From Candidatus Latescibacterota bacterium (lineage in GTDB: Bacteria; Latescibacterota; UBA2968): a stretch of 64,000 bases of DNA. The notes under the pieces were generated by a model, which was given only the letters and a program-made list of their open reading frames with translations, was not told the origin of the DNA and searched no databases. This document shows positions 26,215 to 35,212 of the stretch, in pieces (the first letter of the stretch is position 1; every line of letters starts with the position of its first letter). Position numbers and translations under genes: made by a program. The stretch covers positions 390,128 through 454,127 of the forward strand of contig JAJEHL010000049.1 of NCBI GenBank assembly GCA_022823725.1. Direction: 5' to 3'.

Positions 26215-26481
26215 ATGCCTGAAGTGTGGATTCCTTCGCTGATGCGCAAATTGACTGATGGCCAGGAGAAGGTGGTCGTTGGTGGCAATACCCTCCGCGA
26301 GGTGATCGAAAATCTGGATGCACAATTTCCCGGTATTAAAGATCGGGTGGTGTACGAGGATTATCGGATTGCACCGGGACTGGCTGTTGCGATTGATGGC
26401 GTTGTCACCGAAGAAGGGTTGCGGACACAGATACCCCCCGATAGCGAGGTTCATTTTGTGACTTCAATTGCGGGTGGGTAG
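26215..26481 (+). CDS. MoaD/ThiS family sulfur-carrier-like protein
   Basis: Ubiquitin-like beta-grasp protein of 88 residues ending in the characteristic Gly-Gly (SIAGG). In this family the terminal Gly is adenylated and thiocarboxylated by an E1-like enzyme, to donate sulfur for molybdopterin or another cofactor. Its position 26 bases after a molybdopterin-dependent subunit points to cofactor supply or sulfuration of that enzyme. No MoaE or MoeB gene is near. A bidirectional terminator follows. Confidence 0.85.
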   Translation: MPEVWIPSLMRKLTDGQEKVVVGGNTLREVIENLDAQFPGIKDRVVYEDYRIAPGLAVAIDGVVTEEGLRTQIPPDSEVHFVTSIAGG

Positions 26482-26508
26482 GGATTTGCGACAGTCCGAT
26501 TACACATG

Positions 26509-26546
26509 AAAAAGCCCCATGGTCGAGAGATCATGGGGCTTTTTTT
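26509..26546. terminator. Bidirectional rho-independent terminator
   Basis: AAAAAGCCCCATG and CATGGGGCTTTTTTT flank a ten-base loop. Both strands end in a T-run. It lies between the convergent MoaD-like and M20 peptidase genes and should serve both. Confidence 0.9.
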
Positions 26547-26561
26547 ATGGAAGGAAGATCA

Positions 26562-27674
26562 CTAACTACAAAACCGCCGCACCATTTCTGAGAAGGTATC
26601 TACAGCTTGATGGAGTTGTTCGATTTCGATCCATTCGTCAATGGTGTGTGCCTGCTGGATATTGCCGGGACCGAGTACGACGAGTTCCATGGTTTTGCCG
26701 AAGATCATGCCGTCGGTGCCGTAGGCTACGGTTTTGGGTTCGCTCTTATTTGTGACAGAGAGGGCTTCTTGCACGATGCGGGATTCCACTGGTGTGTGGA
26801 GTGGGGCGAGGCCGTCGTATATGTCAACGTGTACTCCACGTTCTTCGGCGAGTGTTCTGATTTTATCGAGCAGAGGCGCGAAGTCTTGTCCTGGCATGGG
26901 GCGCATGTTGAGGGTTGCGCCGCTTTCTGGTGTGGTGATGTTCGATGCTTGTTCGCCCCCGTGTATGACGGTGTTGAGGGTGGCGTGTGGGGGTGTGAAG
27001 GCATGGTTGAGGTATTTTTCGTCGGTTTGGAGTTCGCGGTCTATGGCGAGCATGTCGTTGAGGAAGGGGATGAGTTTGTGATTGGCGTTGATGCCTGTCC
27101 CCGTGCTGCTGTGCGTGGCTTTGCCTGTGGCTGTGACGCTGATTTTGACCGAGCCTTTGTGGGCGTGTACCACGTCGAGCAGGGTCGGTTCGCCAATAAT
27201 GCCATAGCGCACGTTGGATTCTTTTAATACTTTGGATTTTTTGGCGACGACATCGGCACCTCCGCAGTTGATTTCTTCATCTCCGGTGACGACCACGTAG
27301 ATGGGGTGCTTGAGTTCGTCGGTGGAGAAACGGCTTGCTGTGGCAATCATGCAGGCGACCGAACCTTTCATGTCGGCTACGCCACGTCCGTAGATGCGAG
27401 ATCCCTTTTCGACGACTTCATAGGGGTCCCACGCCCACCCTTCGGCGGGCACGACGTCGTTGTGTCCCATCAGGGCGAGTCCCCCGGTGCCATTTCCTTT
27501 TTTGCCGACGAGGTTCAGTTTGGGAACGCCGTTGGGATCTGTGTAGGGGATGCGTTCAACCGCGAGGCCGGCTTCGCTCATTCTTTCTGCCATGGCATTT
27601 GAGCAATCGACGTTGGGCAAGTAGCTGGTTGAGTTGAAGGATACAAATTCGCGTGTGAGTTGTACGGGGTCCAT
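26562..27674 (-). CDS. M20 family deacylase (ArgE/DapE-like)
   Basis: Zinc-dependent amidohydrolase of 370 residues, the family length. Metal and catalytic motifs are complete: GHNDVVPA (first His, Asp), GRGVADMKG (bridging Asp), TGDEEINCGGA (catalytic and metal Glu pair), GEPT and the C-terminal AHTIDEWI His. A dimerisation lid lies at about 170-285. Likely substrates are N-acyl amino acids such as acetylornithine or succinyl-diaminopimelate; a scavenging amidase is equally possible. It is a stand-alone gene with its own upstream region. Confidence 0.92.
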   Translation of the reverse strand: MDPVQLTREFVSFNSTSYLPNVDCSNAMAERMSEAGLAVERIPYTDPNGVPKLNLVGKKGNGTGGLALMGHNDVVPAEGWAWDPYEVVEKGSRIYGRGVADMKGSVACMIATASRFSTDELKHPIYVVVTGDEEINCGGADVVAKKSKVLKESNVRYGIIGEPTLLDVVHAHKGSVKISVTATGKATHSSTGTGINANHKLIPFLNDMLAIDRELQTDEKYLNHAFTPPHATLNTVIHGGEQASNITTPESGATLNMRPMPGQDFAPLLDKIRTLAEERGVHVDIYDGLAPLHTPVESRIVQEALSVTNKSEPKTVAYGTDGMIFGKTMELVVLGPGNIQQAHTIDEWIEIEQLHQAVDTFSEMVRRFCS

Positions 27675-27789
27675 AGGGTTTCTTTCTCAAATTTGATTCA
27701 TACTGTGGATGTATGTGATAGCGGATGGGGCAATATACGTTGGTGAAGGGAATGGAGCAATAGATTCTCCATTAGCTGTGACTCTACGG

Positions 27790-27818
27790 TTGCCATTTTT
27801 TTTTTCCGGACGTAGATT
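27790..27818 (+). promoter_or_regulatory. Sigma-70-type promoter for the gamma-glutamyltransferase operon
   Basis: TTGCCA (27790-27795), 17-base spacer containing a run of eleven T, then TAGATT (27813-27818), 59 bases before ATG 27878. The -10 context GTAGATTAT equals that of the promoter at 6507-6535. The 27675-27877 gap holds nothing else I can identify. Confidence 0.55.
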
Positions 27819-27877
27819 ATACCGATTTTAATTCGGCATATTTTAGTGTAAAAATCAAAATTCTCAGGAGCAGTTCT

Positions 27878-29503
27878 ATGGCTTTTCCAGCACATGGTGT
27901 GACACATAGACCAACGGTTACGGGTACGCGCGGTATGGTTGCGTGTGCACATCCGCAGGCTGCGCTATCTGGCGCGCGGATGTTGCTTGAAGGAGGCAAT
28001 GCGTTTGATGCTGCGGTGGCGGTTGCTGCCGCGCTCAATGTTGTGGAACCCTATATGTCTGGTATTGCGGGGGTGGGGTATGCGATTGTATATGATGCAA
28101 AAAACGACCACAGGCGCGTCCTGGATTATTGTGGGCGAACACCGCATCAGGCGCGTGCCGAGTTGTTTGATGGACTGGCGGATAAAGATGCTGGGCCGCG
28201 TTCGTGTTTGACGCCGGGAGCTTGTGGCGGCTGGTTGGAATTGTTGGAACGCTATGGCACGATGACGCCAGCAGATGTATTTGCGCCTGCGATTGATCTG
28301 GCGGAGAACGGGTATGCTGTGACGGTGAGAAATAGCCAATCGATGAATAGTGGTGGGAAGATGAACGACAGGGCTGTAAGCGTTATTCTGTCGCGTGGGC
28401 GTGGGCCTTTGCCGGGTGAAATTCTGATTCAAAAGGATTTGGCGCGAACATTTCGGCGGGTTGTTGAAGGGGGTACAGAGGTTTTTTATCGCGGCGATCT
28501 CGCGCGCGAAATGGCGGGATATATTCAGGCGGAAGGCGGCTGGTTATCCGAGCGCGATCTGGCGGATTTTGAACCCGAATGGGTTGATCCAATAGCGACG
28601 ACCTATCGCGGTTATGAGGTGTTTTGCCCACCGCCGCCGAGTGCGGGATTTCAGATTTTGGAAACGCTCAATATGCTGGAAGGGTATGATCTGGAGGAGA
28701 TGGAACACCACTCGGAGCAGGCGGTACACCTGTTCATCGAAGCTGTGAAGTTGGGCAATGCGGATCGGATAGAATACGCGGCTGCTCCGCAGGCACCGAT
28801 TGAAGGATTGCTGGCGAAGGGCTATGCGGCAGAACGCCGAAAGCTGATTGGAAATCGCGCGGGGGTGCATCGGGGCGAGTGGTATCCGGCGACGAAGTTG
28901 CCGGGCGAGATTGAACCGGGCGATCCAGCGGCATGGCGCAATGAATGCACGACGCATTTCGATGTGGTCGATGGCGATGGCAATGCCGTGGCTATAACTC
29001 AGAGTTTGGGATCGGGTTTTGGGTCGGGGGTGATGATGGGCGATACGGGTATGTTTTTGAACAATTTTATTCGGTGGGGCGATCTGGTGCCCGATAGCCC
29101 AAATTGTATTGCGCCCCACAAAAAGGTGGATATGTGCCTGTCGCCTATGCTGGTATTTCGAGATGGCGCACTTTTTTCTGCGCTGGGTACGCCGGGAAGC
29201 TGGGGGATTCAACAAACGTCGGTGCAATTTTTGACCAATGTGCTGGATTACGGCATGAATATACAGGCGGCGATTGAAGCGCCTCGGTTCCGCATTGAGA
29301 CTGCGGGTACACAGGTGTCTATTGAAAGGCGGATGTCGAAGTCTGTTCGGCGCGCACTGAAAGCACGTGGGCACGATGTGAAGGTGTTGCCCGATTATTC
29401 CCCTGTTTGCGGGGGCGCGCAGGGTATTGTGGTGGATGCAGAATCCGGCGCGCTGATGGGTGGCGCAGATCCGAGGCGCGATGGATATGCGATAGGAGTT
29501 TAG
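27878..29503 (+). CDS. Gamma-glutamyltransferase family protein
   Basis: Ntn-hydrolase-type proenzyme of 541 residues. The conserved opening GMVACAHPQAALSGARMLLEGG gives way to GGNAFDAAVAVA. The autocatalytic cleavage Thr sits in ECTTHFDVVD at about residue 357, and the small-subunit motifs (LGSGFGSG, TPGSWGIQQTSVQF) follow. Family members cleave gamma-glutamyl amides such as glutathione or cephalosporin-like acyl groups. No signal peptide is visible, so it is probably cytoplasmic, unlike periplasmic Ggt. It heads a three-gene run with a propeller protein and a ROK protein. Confidence 0.9.
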   Translation: MAFPAHGVTHRPTVTGTRGMVACAHPQAALSGARMLLEGGNAFDAAVAVAAALNVVEPYMSGIAGVGYAIVYDAKNDHRRVLDYCGRTPHQARAELFDGLADKDAGPRSCLTPGACGGWLELLERYGTMTPADVFAPAIDLAENGYAVTVRNSQSMNSGGKMNDRAVSVILSRGRGPLPGEILIQKDLARTFRRVVEGGTEVFYRGDLAREMAGYIQAEGGWLSERDLADFEPEWVDPIATTYRGYEVFCPPPPSAGFQILETLNMLEGYDLEEMEHHSEQAVHLFIEAVKLGNADRIEYAAAPQAPIEGLLAKGYAAERRKLIGNRAGVHRGEWYPATKLPGEIEPGDPAAWRNECTTHFDVVDGDGNAVAITQSLGSGFGSGVMMGDTGMFLNNFIRWGDLVPDSPNCIAPHKKVDMCLSPMLVFRDGALFSALGTPGSWGIQQTSVQFLTNVLDYGMNIQAAIEAPRFRIETAGTQVSIERRMSKSVRRALKARGHDVKVLPDYSPVCGGAQGIVVDAESGALMGGADPRRDGYAIGV

Positions 29504-29529
29504 GCCGTAACATACACAAGGAGAATAAA

Positions 29530-30708
29530 TTGTCGGATTCATTTGAGCTTGAGGTAGAGCAGATCACGTATGGTCCCAAACATCACTTTTTTGGGTATAT
29601 CGGTCAATCGCAGACCATTCCCTGGAACCAGAGTGGTCGTTATATCGTCGCGTTGCGGAATGATTTTCAGGATCACATGCCCGGACCTGGCGAGGCAGCG
29701 GATGTGATTTTGATCGATACTGAGAATGAGCAGGCGATCCAGGTGGTTGACCAGTCGCAGGGGTGGAATCCGCAGCAGGGTACGATGTTTTATTGGAATC
29801 CCGAATCGCCGGAGACGCAGTTTTTCTTTAATGATCGCGATCCGGAGACGCAGAAGGTTTTCACGGTTTTGTTCGATATTTCCAAAGGGAAAAGGATCCG
29901 CGAATATCGCTATGAAGATACGCCGTTTGGCAATAGCGGCGTGGCGCAAAATGGCGGCTATTTTTTGGGATTAAATTACGCGCGTATGGCGCGTCTGCGG
30001 TTGGTGACGGGGTATCTCGGCGCTGCGGACTGGACTGAAGGGGTTGTACATCCCGAGGACGATGGGATTTTTAAGGTTGATGTGAATACGGGAGAGAAAG
30101 ATCTGATTGTATCTTTTGCCCAGTTGGGAGATGCGTTGCGGGATTACCATCCGGGAGTTGAGAGCAAGGAGATGTTTATCAATCATACGCTGTGGAACAG
30201 AGATGATGATCGGATTTATTTTTATGCGCGGGGCAAGTTCAATAAGCGCGACGCACGGCTCAATGTGCCTTTTACCGTGAATCCCGATGGGAGTGGTTTG
30301 ACCATCCAGAAGGTTTTTATTGGCGGCCATCCCGAATGGTTGGAAGGGCATGAGATTCTCGGTCACAGTGCAGATGATCTGGTGGTGTACGATACCGATG
30401 AGCAAAAAATTGTACGGACTCTGGGAGATCAGTCCGTTTTTCCAGAACCTGGTGGGGACAATGCATTTTCCCCAGATGGGAAGTGGATCATCAATGGTTC
30501 GGGGCCAAAGCGCGGTACGGTGTATGTGATGTATCGCATGGCTGACGGGGCATGGGCGCGAACTGAACGATACGATCAAGGGGAGTGGATATCAGGCGAT
30601 TTGAGGAGCGATCCCGCGCCCTGCTGGAATCGCACGAGTGATCAGGTGCTTTTCCCATCGATTTCGAGAGATGGGACGCGCCAGTTGTTTGTGATTACCC
30701 GAAGATAG
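29530..30708 (+). CDS. Beta-propeller protein of the TolB/oligogalacturonate-lyase-like class
   Basis: Protein of 392 residues built of repeated W/D-rich strands typical of PD40/TolB propellers (FSPDGKWIINGSG, FPSISRDGTRQLFVIT, WNPESPETQFFFND). The overall size, a single seven-bladed propeller without signal peptide and with conserved His residues (YGPKHHFFGYIG, IGGHPEWLEGHEILGHS), resembles the PL22 oligogalacturonate lyases. That assignment is tentative. TTG start with AAGGAG seven bases upstream; the frame is open further upstream inside the previous gene, but that part is out of context. Confidence 0.65.
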   Translation: MSDSFELEVEQITYGPKHHFFGYIGQSQTIPWNQSGRYIVALRNDFQDHMPGPGEAADVILIDTENEQAIQVVDQSQGWNPQQGTMFYWNPESPETQFFFNDRDPETQKVFTVLFDISKGKRIREYRYEDTPFGNSGVAQNGGYFLGLNYARMARLRLVTGYLGAADWTEGVVHPEDDGIFKVDVNTGEKDLIVSFAQLGDALRDYHPGVESKEMFINHTLWNRDDDRIYFYARGKFNKRDARLNVPFTVNPDGSGLTIQKVFIGGHPEWLEGHEILGHSADDLVVYDTDEQKIVRTLGDQSVFPEPGGDNAFSPDGKWIINGSGPKRGTVYVMYRMADGAWARTERYDQGEWISGDLRSDPAPCWNRTSDQVLFPSISRDGTRQLFVITRR

Positions 30709-30718
30709 GAATGGGGTT

Positions 30719-31741
30719 ATGAGAGAGAGCGATACGCGCTGTTTTGCGGGGTTGGACATCGGTGGGACGAGTGTAAAATCCATTCTCGTCGATGCTTCTG
30801 GCAATTTATTGGGCGATATGGTGGAGGTGCCCAGTCGCGTCAAAGAAGGGTATGAGGCTACGTTTGTACAGCTTGAGGAAGCACTTAAGTTATTGACGGA
30901 TCGCGTGGGGAGGCGTCAATCGGATATCGCGGGTATTGGGCTGGATGTGCCTGCGCCGAGTAGCAGTGGGGTGATTCGGGTGCAGGCCAATCTGGGTGCG
31001 GATTGGGTGGGGACGAATATTCGCGGCGAGTTTTCCGCGCGTGCGGGTGTGCCCGTGTATATGACGAATGATGGCAATGCAGCGGCGGCTGGTGAATACG
31101 CGGCGCGTCCGGATTCCGATGCGGGCCTTCTGCTTATCGCACCGGGAACGGGTTTGGGGGGTGGGTTGGTTTTGTCAGGCGGGCAGATTTACGAGGGAGC
31201 AAATGGTCTCGCGCTGGAAGTGGGGCATGCTTCGGTTCCGTTTCGGGAGGTGGATGGGGAGTTGCCAGATTGTTCGTGTGGGCTGACGGGGTGTGCGGAG
31301 GCCTGGGTGTCGCTTATGGCATTGAGACGCAGGCTTGGGATTGAATTGGCGGGGGAGAAATGGAAGGATCACGCGCTGAATGCGTCTGATGCGTCGATTG
31401 AGGAAAAGGCGTATCAACTTCGCGATTACGCGGAAAAAGACGATCCGCTCGCGGTGGCGCTTTTTAAGGAGCAGGCATTTATTCTGGGTTATGCAATAGC
31501 GAATTGGGTGCGGTTATTCGATCCGGGGCTTGTGGTGATCGGTGGAGGGCTTTCAGAAGCGTCTTTTCGCGATCAGTATATGGCATGGGTGATTGAAGGA
31601 TTTGAGGATGGGTCGTGGCCGATCTATCTCGAAAATCCCTTTGATGCTCAGGCTGTGTCAACGCAATTTGAATGGGCGCGCGGTGGCGATTCTGCCGCTG
31701 CACTGGGTATGGCTTTTGTCGCGAGTGATGTGTTTGGGTAG
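30719..31741 (+). CDS. ROK family protein (glucokinase-like)
   Basis: Sugar kinase of 340 residues. The ATP-binding motif GLDIGGTSVKSILVD is at the N-terminus, and the catalytic Asp lies in MTNDGNAAAAGEY. The ROK zinc motif CSCGLTGCAEAW is complete, with an upstream His in ALEVGHASV. There is no N-terminal helix-turn-helix, so it is a kinase rather than a repressor. It starts 11 bases after the propeller gene. With the neighbouring hydrolase-like proteins it fits phosphorylation of a released hexose or aminosugar. Confidence 0.92.
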   Translation: MRESDTRCFAGLDIGGTSVKSILVDASGNLLGDMVEVPSRVKEGYEATFVQLEEALKLLTDRVGRRQSDIAGIGLDVPAPSSSGVIRVQANLGADWVGTNIRGEFSARAGVPVYMTNDGNAAAAGEYAARPDSDAGLLLIAPGTGLGGGLVLSGGQIYEGANGLALEVGHASVPFREVDGELPDCSCGLTGCAEAWVSLMALRRRLGIELAGEKWKDHALNASDASIEEKAYQLRDYAEKDDPLAVALFKEQAFILGYAIANWVRLFDPGLVVIGGGLSEASFRDQYMAWVIEGFEDGSWPIYLENPFDAQAVSTQFEWARGGDSAAALGMAFVASDVFG

Positions 31742-31784
31742 GTATAAAGAAGACGGTTGTACACCACATCAGAAAGGGTATTAT

Positions 31785-34451
31785 ATGTTTTTCAGGCGTT
31801 TTGGAAAAACTAAATATATGTTGATTTGCCACTTGCTGGCTATCGCTGTCGGCATGGCAATGGGGAAAGGTGACGCGCAAGCCGCTAAAAATGCTGAGCA
31901 AGAGTTGGGAAGCGATGAACAAACGCTCTATGAACAACTCCACAACAGGCAGTTCCACCCTATGGTCAACAGTCTTCAGAACGACGTTTTAGATTCCTAC
32001 AACTTGACCGCCCGCTTTCGCTCAAAAGGCGTTCACCTTTCTGCCACTGATGGCTCTATTGATCCGTTTGTGCAACAAGCCAAACTGACGGATTTGGACG
32101 GCGTAGTGACCCGATTGTCCGATACTCTGGGGTATTCAGTATCCGTAGATGGAAATATTGCTGTCGTGGGTGCTGATGGAGATGAGAACAACAGAGGCTC
32201 GGTGTATGTGTTCACGCATGATGGGGATGTGTGGACAGAAACGGCCAAGTTGGTCCCCACTGATGGCAAAGCCAATAACTTTTTCGGGCATACTGTGGAT
32301 GTAGATGGAAACACCATCGTTGTGGGTAGCATCTACCAGGCGTATGTGTTCACGCATGATGGAGAGACCTGGACAGAAACAGCCAGACTGTCCCTTGATA
32401 TCAAACCAGATACCAATATTTGGACTGGTTTGGCATCTGTGTCTGTTTCAGATAGCACTATTGTTGTGAGTACTTTTGGGGAGGACGATGATAGAGGCTC
32501 GGTGTATGTGTTTACGTATGATGGCGAGAAGTGGGCAGAAACGGTCGAGTTGGTCGCTTTCGATGGCGAAGCTCATGACCTCTTTGGTTATTCTGTCTCT
32601 GTGGATGGTCGCACCATTGTCGTGGGTGCTCAAGGGGATGATAGGCGCAGAGGCTCGGTGTATGTGTTTACGTATGATGGTGAGAGGTGGGCAGAAACGG
32701 TCAAACTGGTCGCTTCCGATGGCGAAGCCTATGATCTCTTCGGGCAGTCTGTGTCCATTTCAGATGGCACCGTTGTCGTGGGTGCTCCAAGAGATGGCGA
32801 CAAAGGCAGGGCCTCTGGTTCGGTATATGTGTTCACGTATGATGGCGGGATGTGGACAGAAACGGCCAAATTGACTCCTAATGATGGTGAAGCCTATGAT
32901 TATTTTGGGCATTCTATATCTGTGGATGGTCGCACCATTGCCGTGGGTACTGATAGGGATGGCGACAGCGGCAGGCTTTCTGGCTCTGCGTATGTGTTTA
33001 CGTATGATGGTGGGGTGTGGGCAGAAACGATTAAGCTGACCGCTTCCGATGGCGAGGCCTATGACTTTTTGGGGCATTCTATATCTGTTTCAGAGGGTAC
33101 CATTATTGTAGGTGCTTTTGGGGATGAGAATTATAGAGGGGCGGCGTATGTGTTTACGCAGGATGGTCAGATGTGGGGAGAAACGGCCAAGCTGATTGCC
33201 GCTGATAGTAATGGTTATTTTAGTAATGACTTCGGACATTCTTTGTTTGTGGATGGTCGCACCATTGTCGTGGGTGCTGATAGAGATAACGAAGGAAGAG
33301 GCTCTGCGTATGTGTTCACGTATGATGGCGAGACGTGGGTAGAAACGGCCACGCTGACGGCTTCCGATGGCGAGGCTCGTGACAATTTCGGGCATTCTAT
33401 ATCTGTGGATGATCGCACTATGGTAGTGAGTGCTCCAAGGGATGACGATGATAGAGGCTCTGCGTATGTGTTTACGTATGATGGCGAGATGTGGACAGAA
33501 ACGGCCAAGCTGACGGCTTCCGATGGCGAAGCCGATGACCATTTCGGGATTTCTGTATCTGTTTCAGGTAACACCATTGTCGCAGGTGCTCAAGGGGATG
33601 ATAGGCGGAGAGGTGCGGTGTATGTGTTTACGTATGATGGTGGGGTGTGGGCAGAAACGATCAAGTTGACGGCTTCCGATGGCGAGGCTCGTGACAGCTT
33701 TGGGAGGGCTGTTTCTATTTCAGGTAACACCATTGTCGCGGGTGCTCAAGGGGATGATAGGCGTAGAGGTGCGGTGTATGTATTCACGTATGATGGAGGG
33801 ATGTGGACAGAAACGGCCAAGCTGACTGCCGCTGATGGTGAAGCCTATGACTTTTTTGGGCATTCTGTATCTGTGGATGGACGCACTGTTGTCGTGGGTA
33901 CTGATAGGGACGCCGGCGTTGTCAGATTCTCTGGCTCTGCGTATGTGTTCACGTATGATGGTGAGATGTGGACAGAAACGGCCAAGCTGATCGCAGCCGA
34001 TGGCGAAGACCATGACCTTTTCGGGCATTCTGTGGATGTGTCTGGCCGCACCATTGTCATAGGTGCTTTTGGGGACTCCGACAATGGCGGGTTTTCTGGC
34101 TCTGCGTATGTGTTCACGTATGATGGTGAGATGTGGACAGAAACGGCCAAGCTAACCGCTGCCGATGGGATTGCCAATGACTTCTTCGGAGAGGCTGTGT
34201 CTGTGGATAGAGGCGTCGTAGTGGTTGGAGCACCCGGGGGCGACAATCGCATAGGCTCCGCGTATGTGTATCGCGTGCCACTGGTCGAGCGTGCGGATGT
34301 CGATGGCGATGGGGTTATTGGTATGTCAGATTTTCGTACATTTGCCGAGGCTTATGGAACGACTGATCTTCGGTTTGATTTTGATGAAGACGGAACAGTT
34401 GGTTTCTCTGATTTTCTGGTCTTTGTCAGCCTCTACAGTGAGTCTGCCTGA
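31785..34451 (+). CDS. Secreted FG-GAP-type double beta-propeller with dockerin-like C-terminus
   Basis: Exported protein of 888 residues. A signal peptide (basic start, hydrophobic MLICHLLAIAVGMAMG, cleavage near AQA-AK) precedes a short linker. Then come 14 repeats with pattern (I/V)SVDG.TIVVGA, G(S/A).YVFTYDG, W.ET.KL, D...FG. Fourteen units equal two seven-bladed integrin-like propellers. The C-terminus has two calcium-loop motifs, DVDGDGVIGMSD and DFDEDGTVGFSD, as in type I dockerins or anchoring modules. The start is ATG 31785; the frame upstream overlaps the ROK gene. Likely a surface or secreted adhesion protein. Confidence 0.88.
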   Translation: MFFRRFGKTKYMLICHLLAIAVGMAMGKGDAQAAKNAEQELGSDEQTLYEQLHNRQFHPMVNSLQNDVLDSYNLTARFRSKGVHLSATDGSIDPFVQQAKLTDLDGVVTRLSDTLGYSVSVDGNIAVVGADGDENNRGSVYVFTHDGDVWTETAKLVPTDGKANNFFGHTVDVDGNTIVVGSIYQAYVFTHDGETWTETARLSLDIKPDTNIWTGLASVSVSDSTIVVSTFGEDDDRGSVYVFTYDGEKWAETVELVAFDGEAHDLFGYSVSVDGRTIVVGAQGDDRRRGSVYVFTYDGERWAETVKLVASDGEAYDLFGQSVSISDGTVVVGAPRDGDKGRASGSVYVFTYDGGMWTETAKLTPNDGEAYDYFGHSISVDGRTIAVGTDRDGDSGRLSGSAYVFTYDGGVWAETIKLTASDGEAYDFLGHSISVSEGTIIVGAFGDENYRGAAYVFTQDGQMWGETAKLIAADSNGYFSNDFGHSLFVDGRTIVVGADRDNEGRGSAYVFTYDGETWVETATLTASDGEARDNFGHSISVDDRTMVVSAPRDDDDRGSAYVFTYDGEMWTETAKLTASDGEADDHFGISVSVSGNTIVAGAQGDDRRRGAVYVFTYDGGVWAETIKLTASDGEARDSFGRAVSISGNTIVAGAQGDDRRRGAVYVFTYDGGMWTETAKLTAADGEAYDFFGHSVSVDGRTVVVGTDRDAGVVRFSGSAYVFTYDGEMWTETAKLIAADGEDHDLFGHSVDVSGRTIVIGAFGDSDNGGFSGSAYVFTYDGEMWTETAKLTAADGIANDFFGEAVSVDRGVVVVGAPGGDNRIGSAYVYRVPLVERADVDGDGVIGMSDFRTFAEAYGTTDLRFDFDEDGTVGFSDFLVFVSLYSESA
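32128..34288 (+). repeat. Fourteen tandem propeller-blade repeats
   Basis: Units of roughly 150-180 bases. Several are nearly identical at DNA level, for example the stretches reading TATGTGTTTACGTATGATGG at many unit boundaries and two units with the same GAQGDDRRRGAVYVFTYDG coding. Near-identity of neighbouring units points to recent duplication or gene conversion and makes copy number prone to change or mis-assembly. Confidence 0.85.
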
Positions 34452-34465
34452 TGCAGGTAGTTCTT

Positions 34466-34499
34466 AAAAAGCCTCGTTGGCAGAACCAACGAGGCTTTT
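34466..34499. terminator. Bidirectional rho-independent terminator
   Basis: GCCTCGTTGG (34471-34480) and CCAACGAGGC (34486-34495) form a 10-bp stem with a five-base loop, flanked by AAAAA and TTTT. It separates the convergent propeller and barrel genes. Confidence 0.9.
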
Positions 34500-34532
34500 C
34501 CCATGCATGCTTCAATACTAAAAGCTGATCGC

Positions 34533-35078
34533 TCAAAAGAAGAATTTGAGGCCCGCATAGATCCGGTCCATGTCGGTGATGCTGTTGTCAGTAAAGATGA
34601 AGTCGTGTTTGTAGTCGAGTCCGATACGCACCCTTTTGTGGAGGACGATGTCTATGCCAGCGCCGGGTGCCAGACCAAAGTTGCGACTGCCTTCATTGGG
34701 CGCATATAGACCGGCGTTGAGTGAGACGTGGTACACAAAGGGGTCAAAGGCGTAGGCGAAACGCGAGCCGAGGCTGAAGATGGACATGTCGCGGTCGGAA
34801 AGATAATTATAGCCCGCCTGAATGCCGATCCACTGGTCCATTTCAACGCCGAGTTCAAGTCCGTAGAGAAAACCCGTACGCGTTTTACTGGCGTCCGTCA
34901 GGTCAAAAAATCCAGAGCCAAAGGCTGTGTTGAGATAGACGCGATGGCTCGGGCCACCAAAAGGGTATCCCCCTTTGCCAAATTCGCTTTCTTCTGCCCC
35001 ATCAGTTCGCCCCGTTTGCGCGCTGGCACTGCTCCCCAAAAGTAAGGCGATTGCGAGTGTGAATAACAGGTGTTTCAT
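34533..35078 (-). CDS. Outer-membrane beta-barrel protein
   Basis: Protein of 181 residues. A signal peptide (MKHLLFTLAIALLLGSSASA, cut near ASA-QT) is followed by alternating strands (RVYLNTAFGSGFF, LGVEMDQWIGIQAGYNY, GSRFAYAFDPFVYHVSLNAG) and ends in an aromatic-rich last strand with C-terminal Phe (YAGLKFFF), the insertion signal of outer-membrane barrels. About eight strands, similar in size to OmpX/OmpA-like barrels. The start is ATG 35078; a longer in-frame start lacks support. Function unknown. Confidence 0.78.
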   Translation of the reverse strand: MKHLLFTLAIALLLGSSASAQTGRTDGAEESEFGKGGYPFGGPSHRVYLNTAFGSGFFDLTDASKTRTGFLYGLELGVEMDQWIGIQAGYNYLSDRDMSIFSLGSRFAYAFDPFVYHVSLNAGLYAPNEGSRNFGLAPGAGIDIVLHKRVRIGLDYKHDFIFTDNSITDMDRIYAGLKFFF

Positions 35079-35139
35079 GGTTTTGCTCCTTTCTCGATCA
35101 GGATTAAAGGATGGAAGGATGTGCAGGATACCCAACCGC

Positions 35140-35157
35140 CCAACCCTTAATTTTTAC
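35140..35157 (-). repeat. Dispersed intergenic repeat, copy 1
   Basis: Read on the minus strand this is TAAAAATTAAGGGTTGGG, identical over 18 bases to 59260-59277 on the plus strand. It lies in the 134-base gap between the barrel and LpoB genes. Confidence 0.6.
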
Positions 35158-35212
35158 TGCTCAATTCCCAATCCGTAATCCCCAACCTAATAATCTCAGG
35201 TCTCCAGCGCAA

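Noticed and set aside
28544..29542. 332-codon minus-strand frame opposite the gamma-glutamyltransferase gene
   Set aside because: Same reasons: shadow composition and full overlap with a well-supported gene.
32128..34288. Tandem repeats as a CRISPR array
   Set aside because: The repeats are in-frame protein-coding units of one gene, without short identical repeats and unique spacers.
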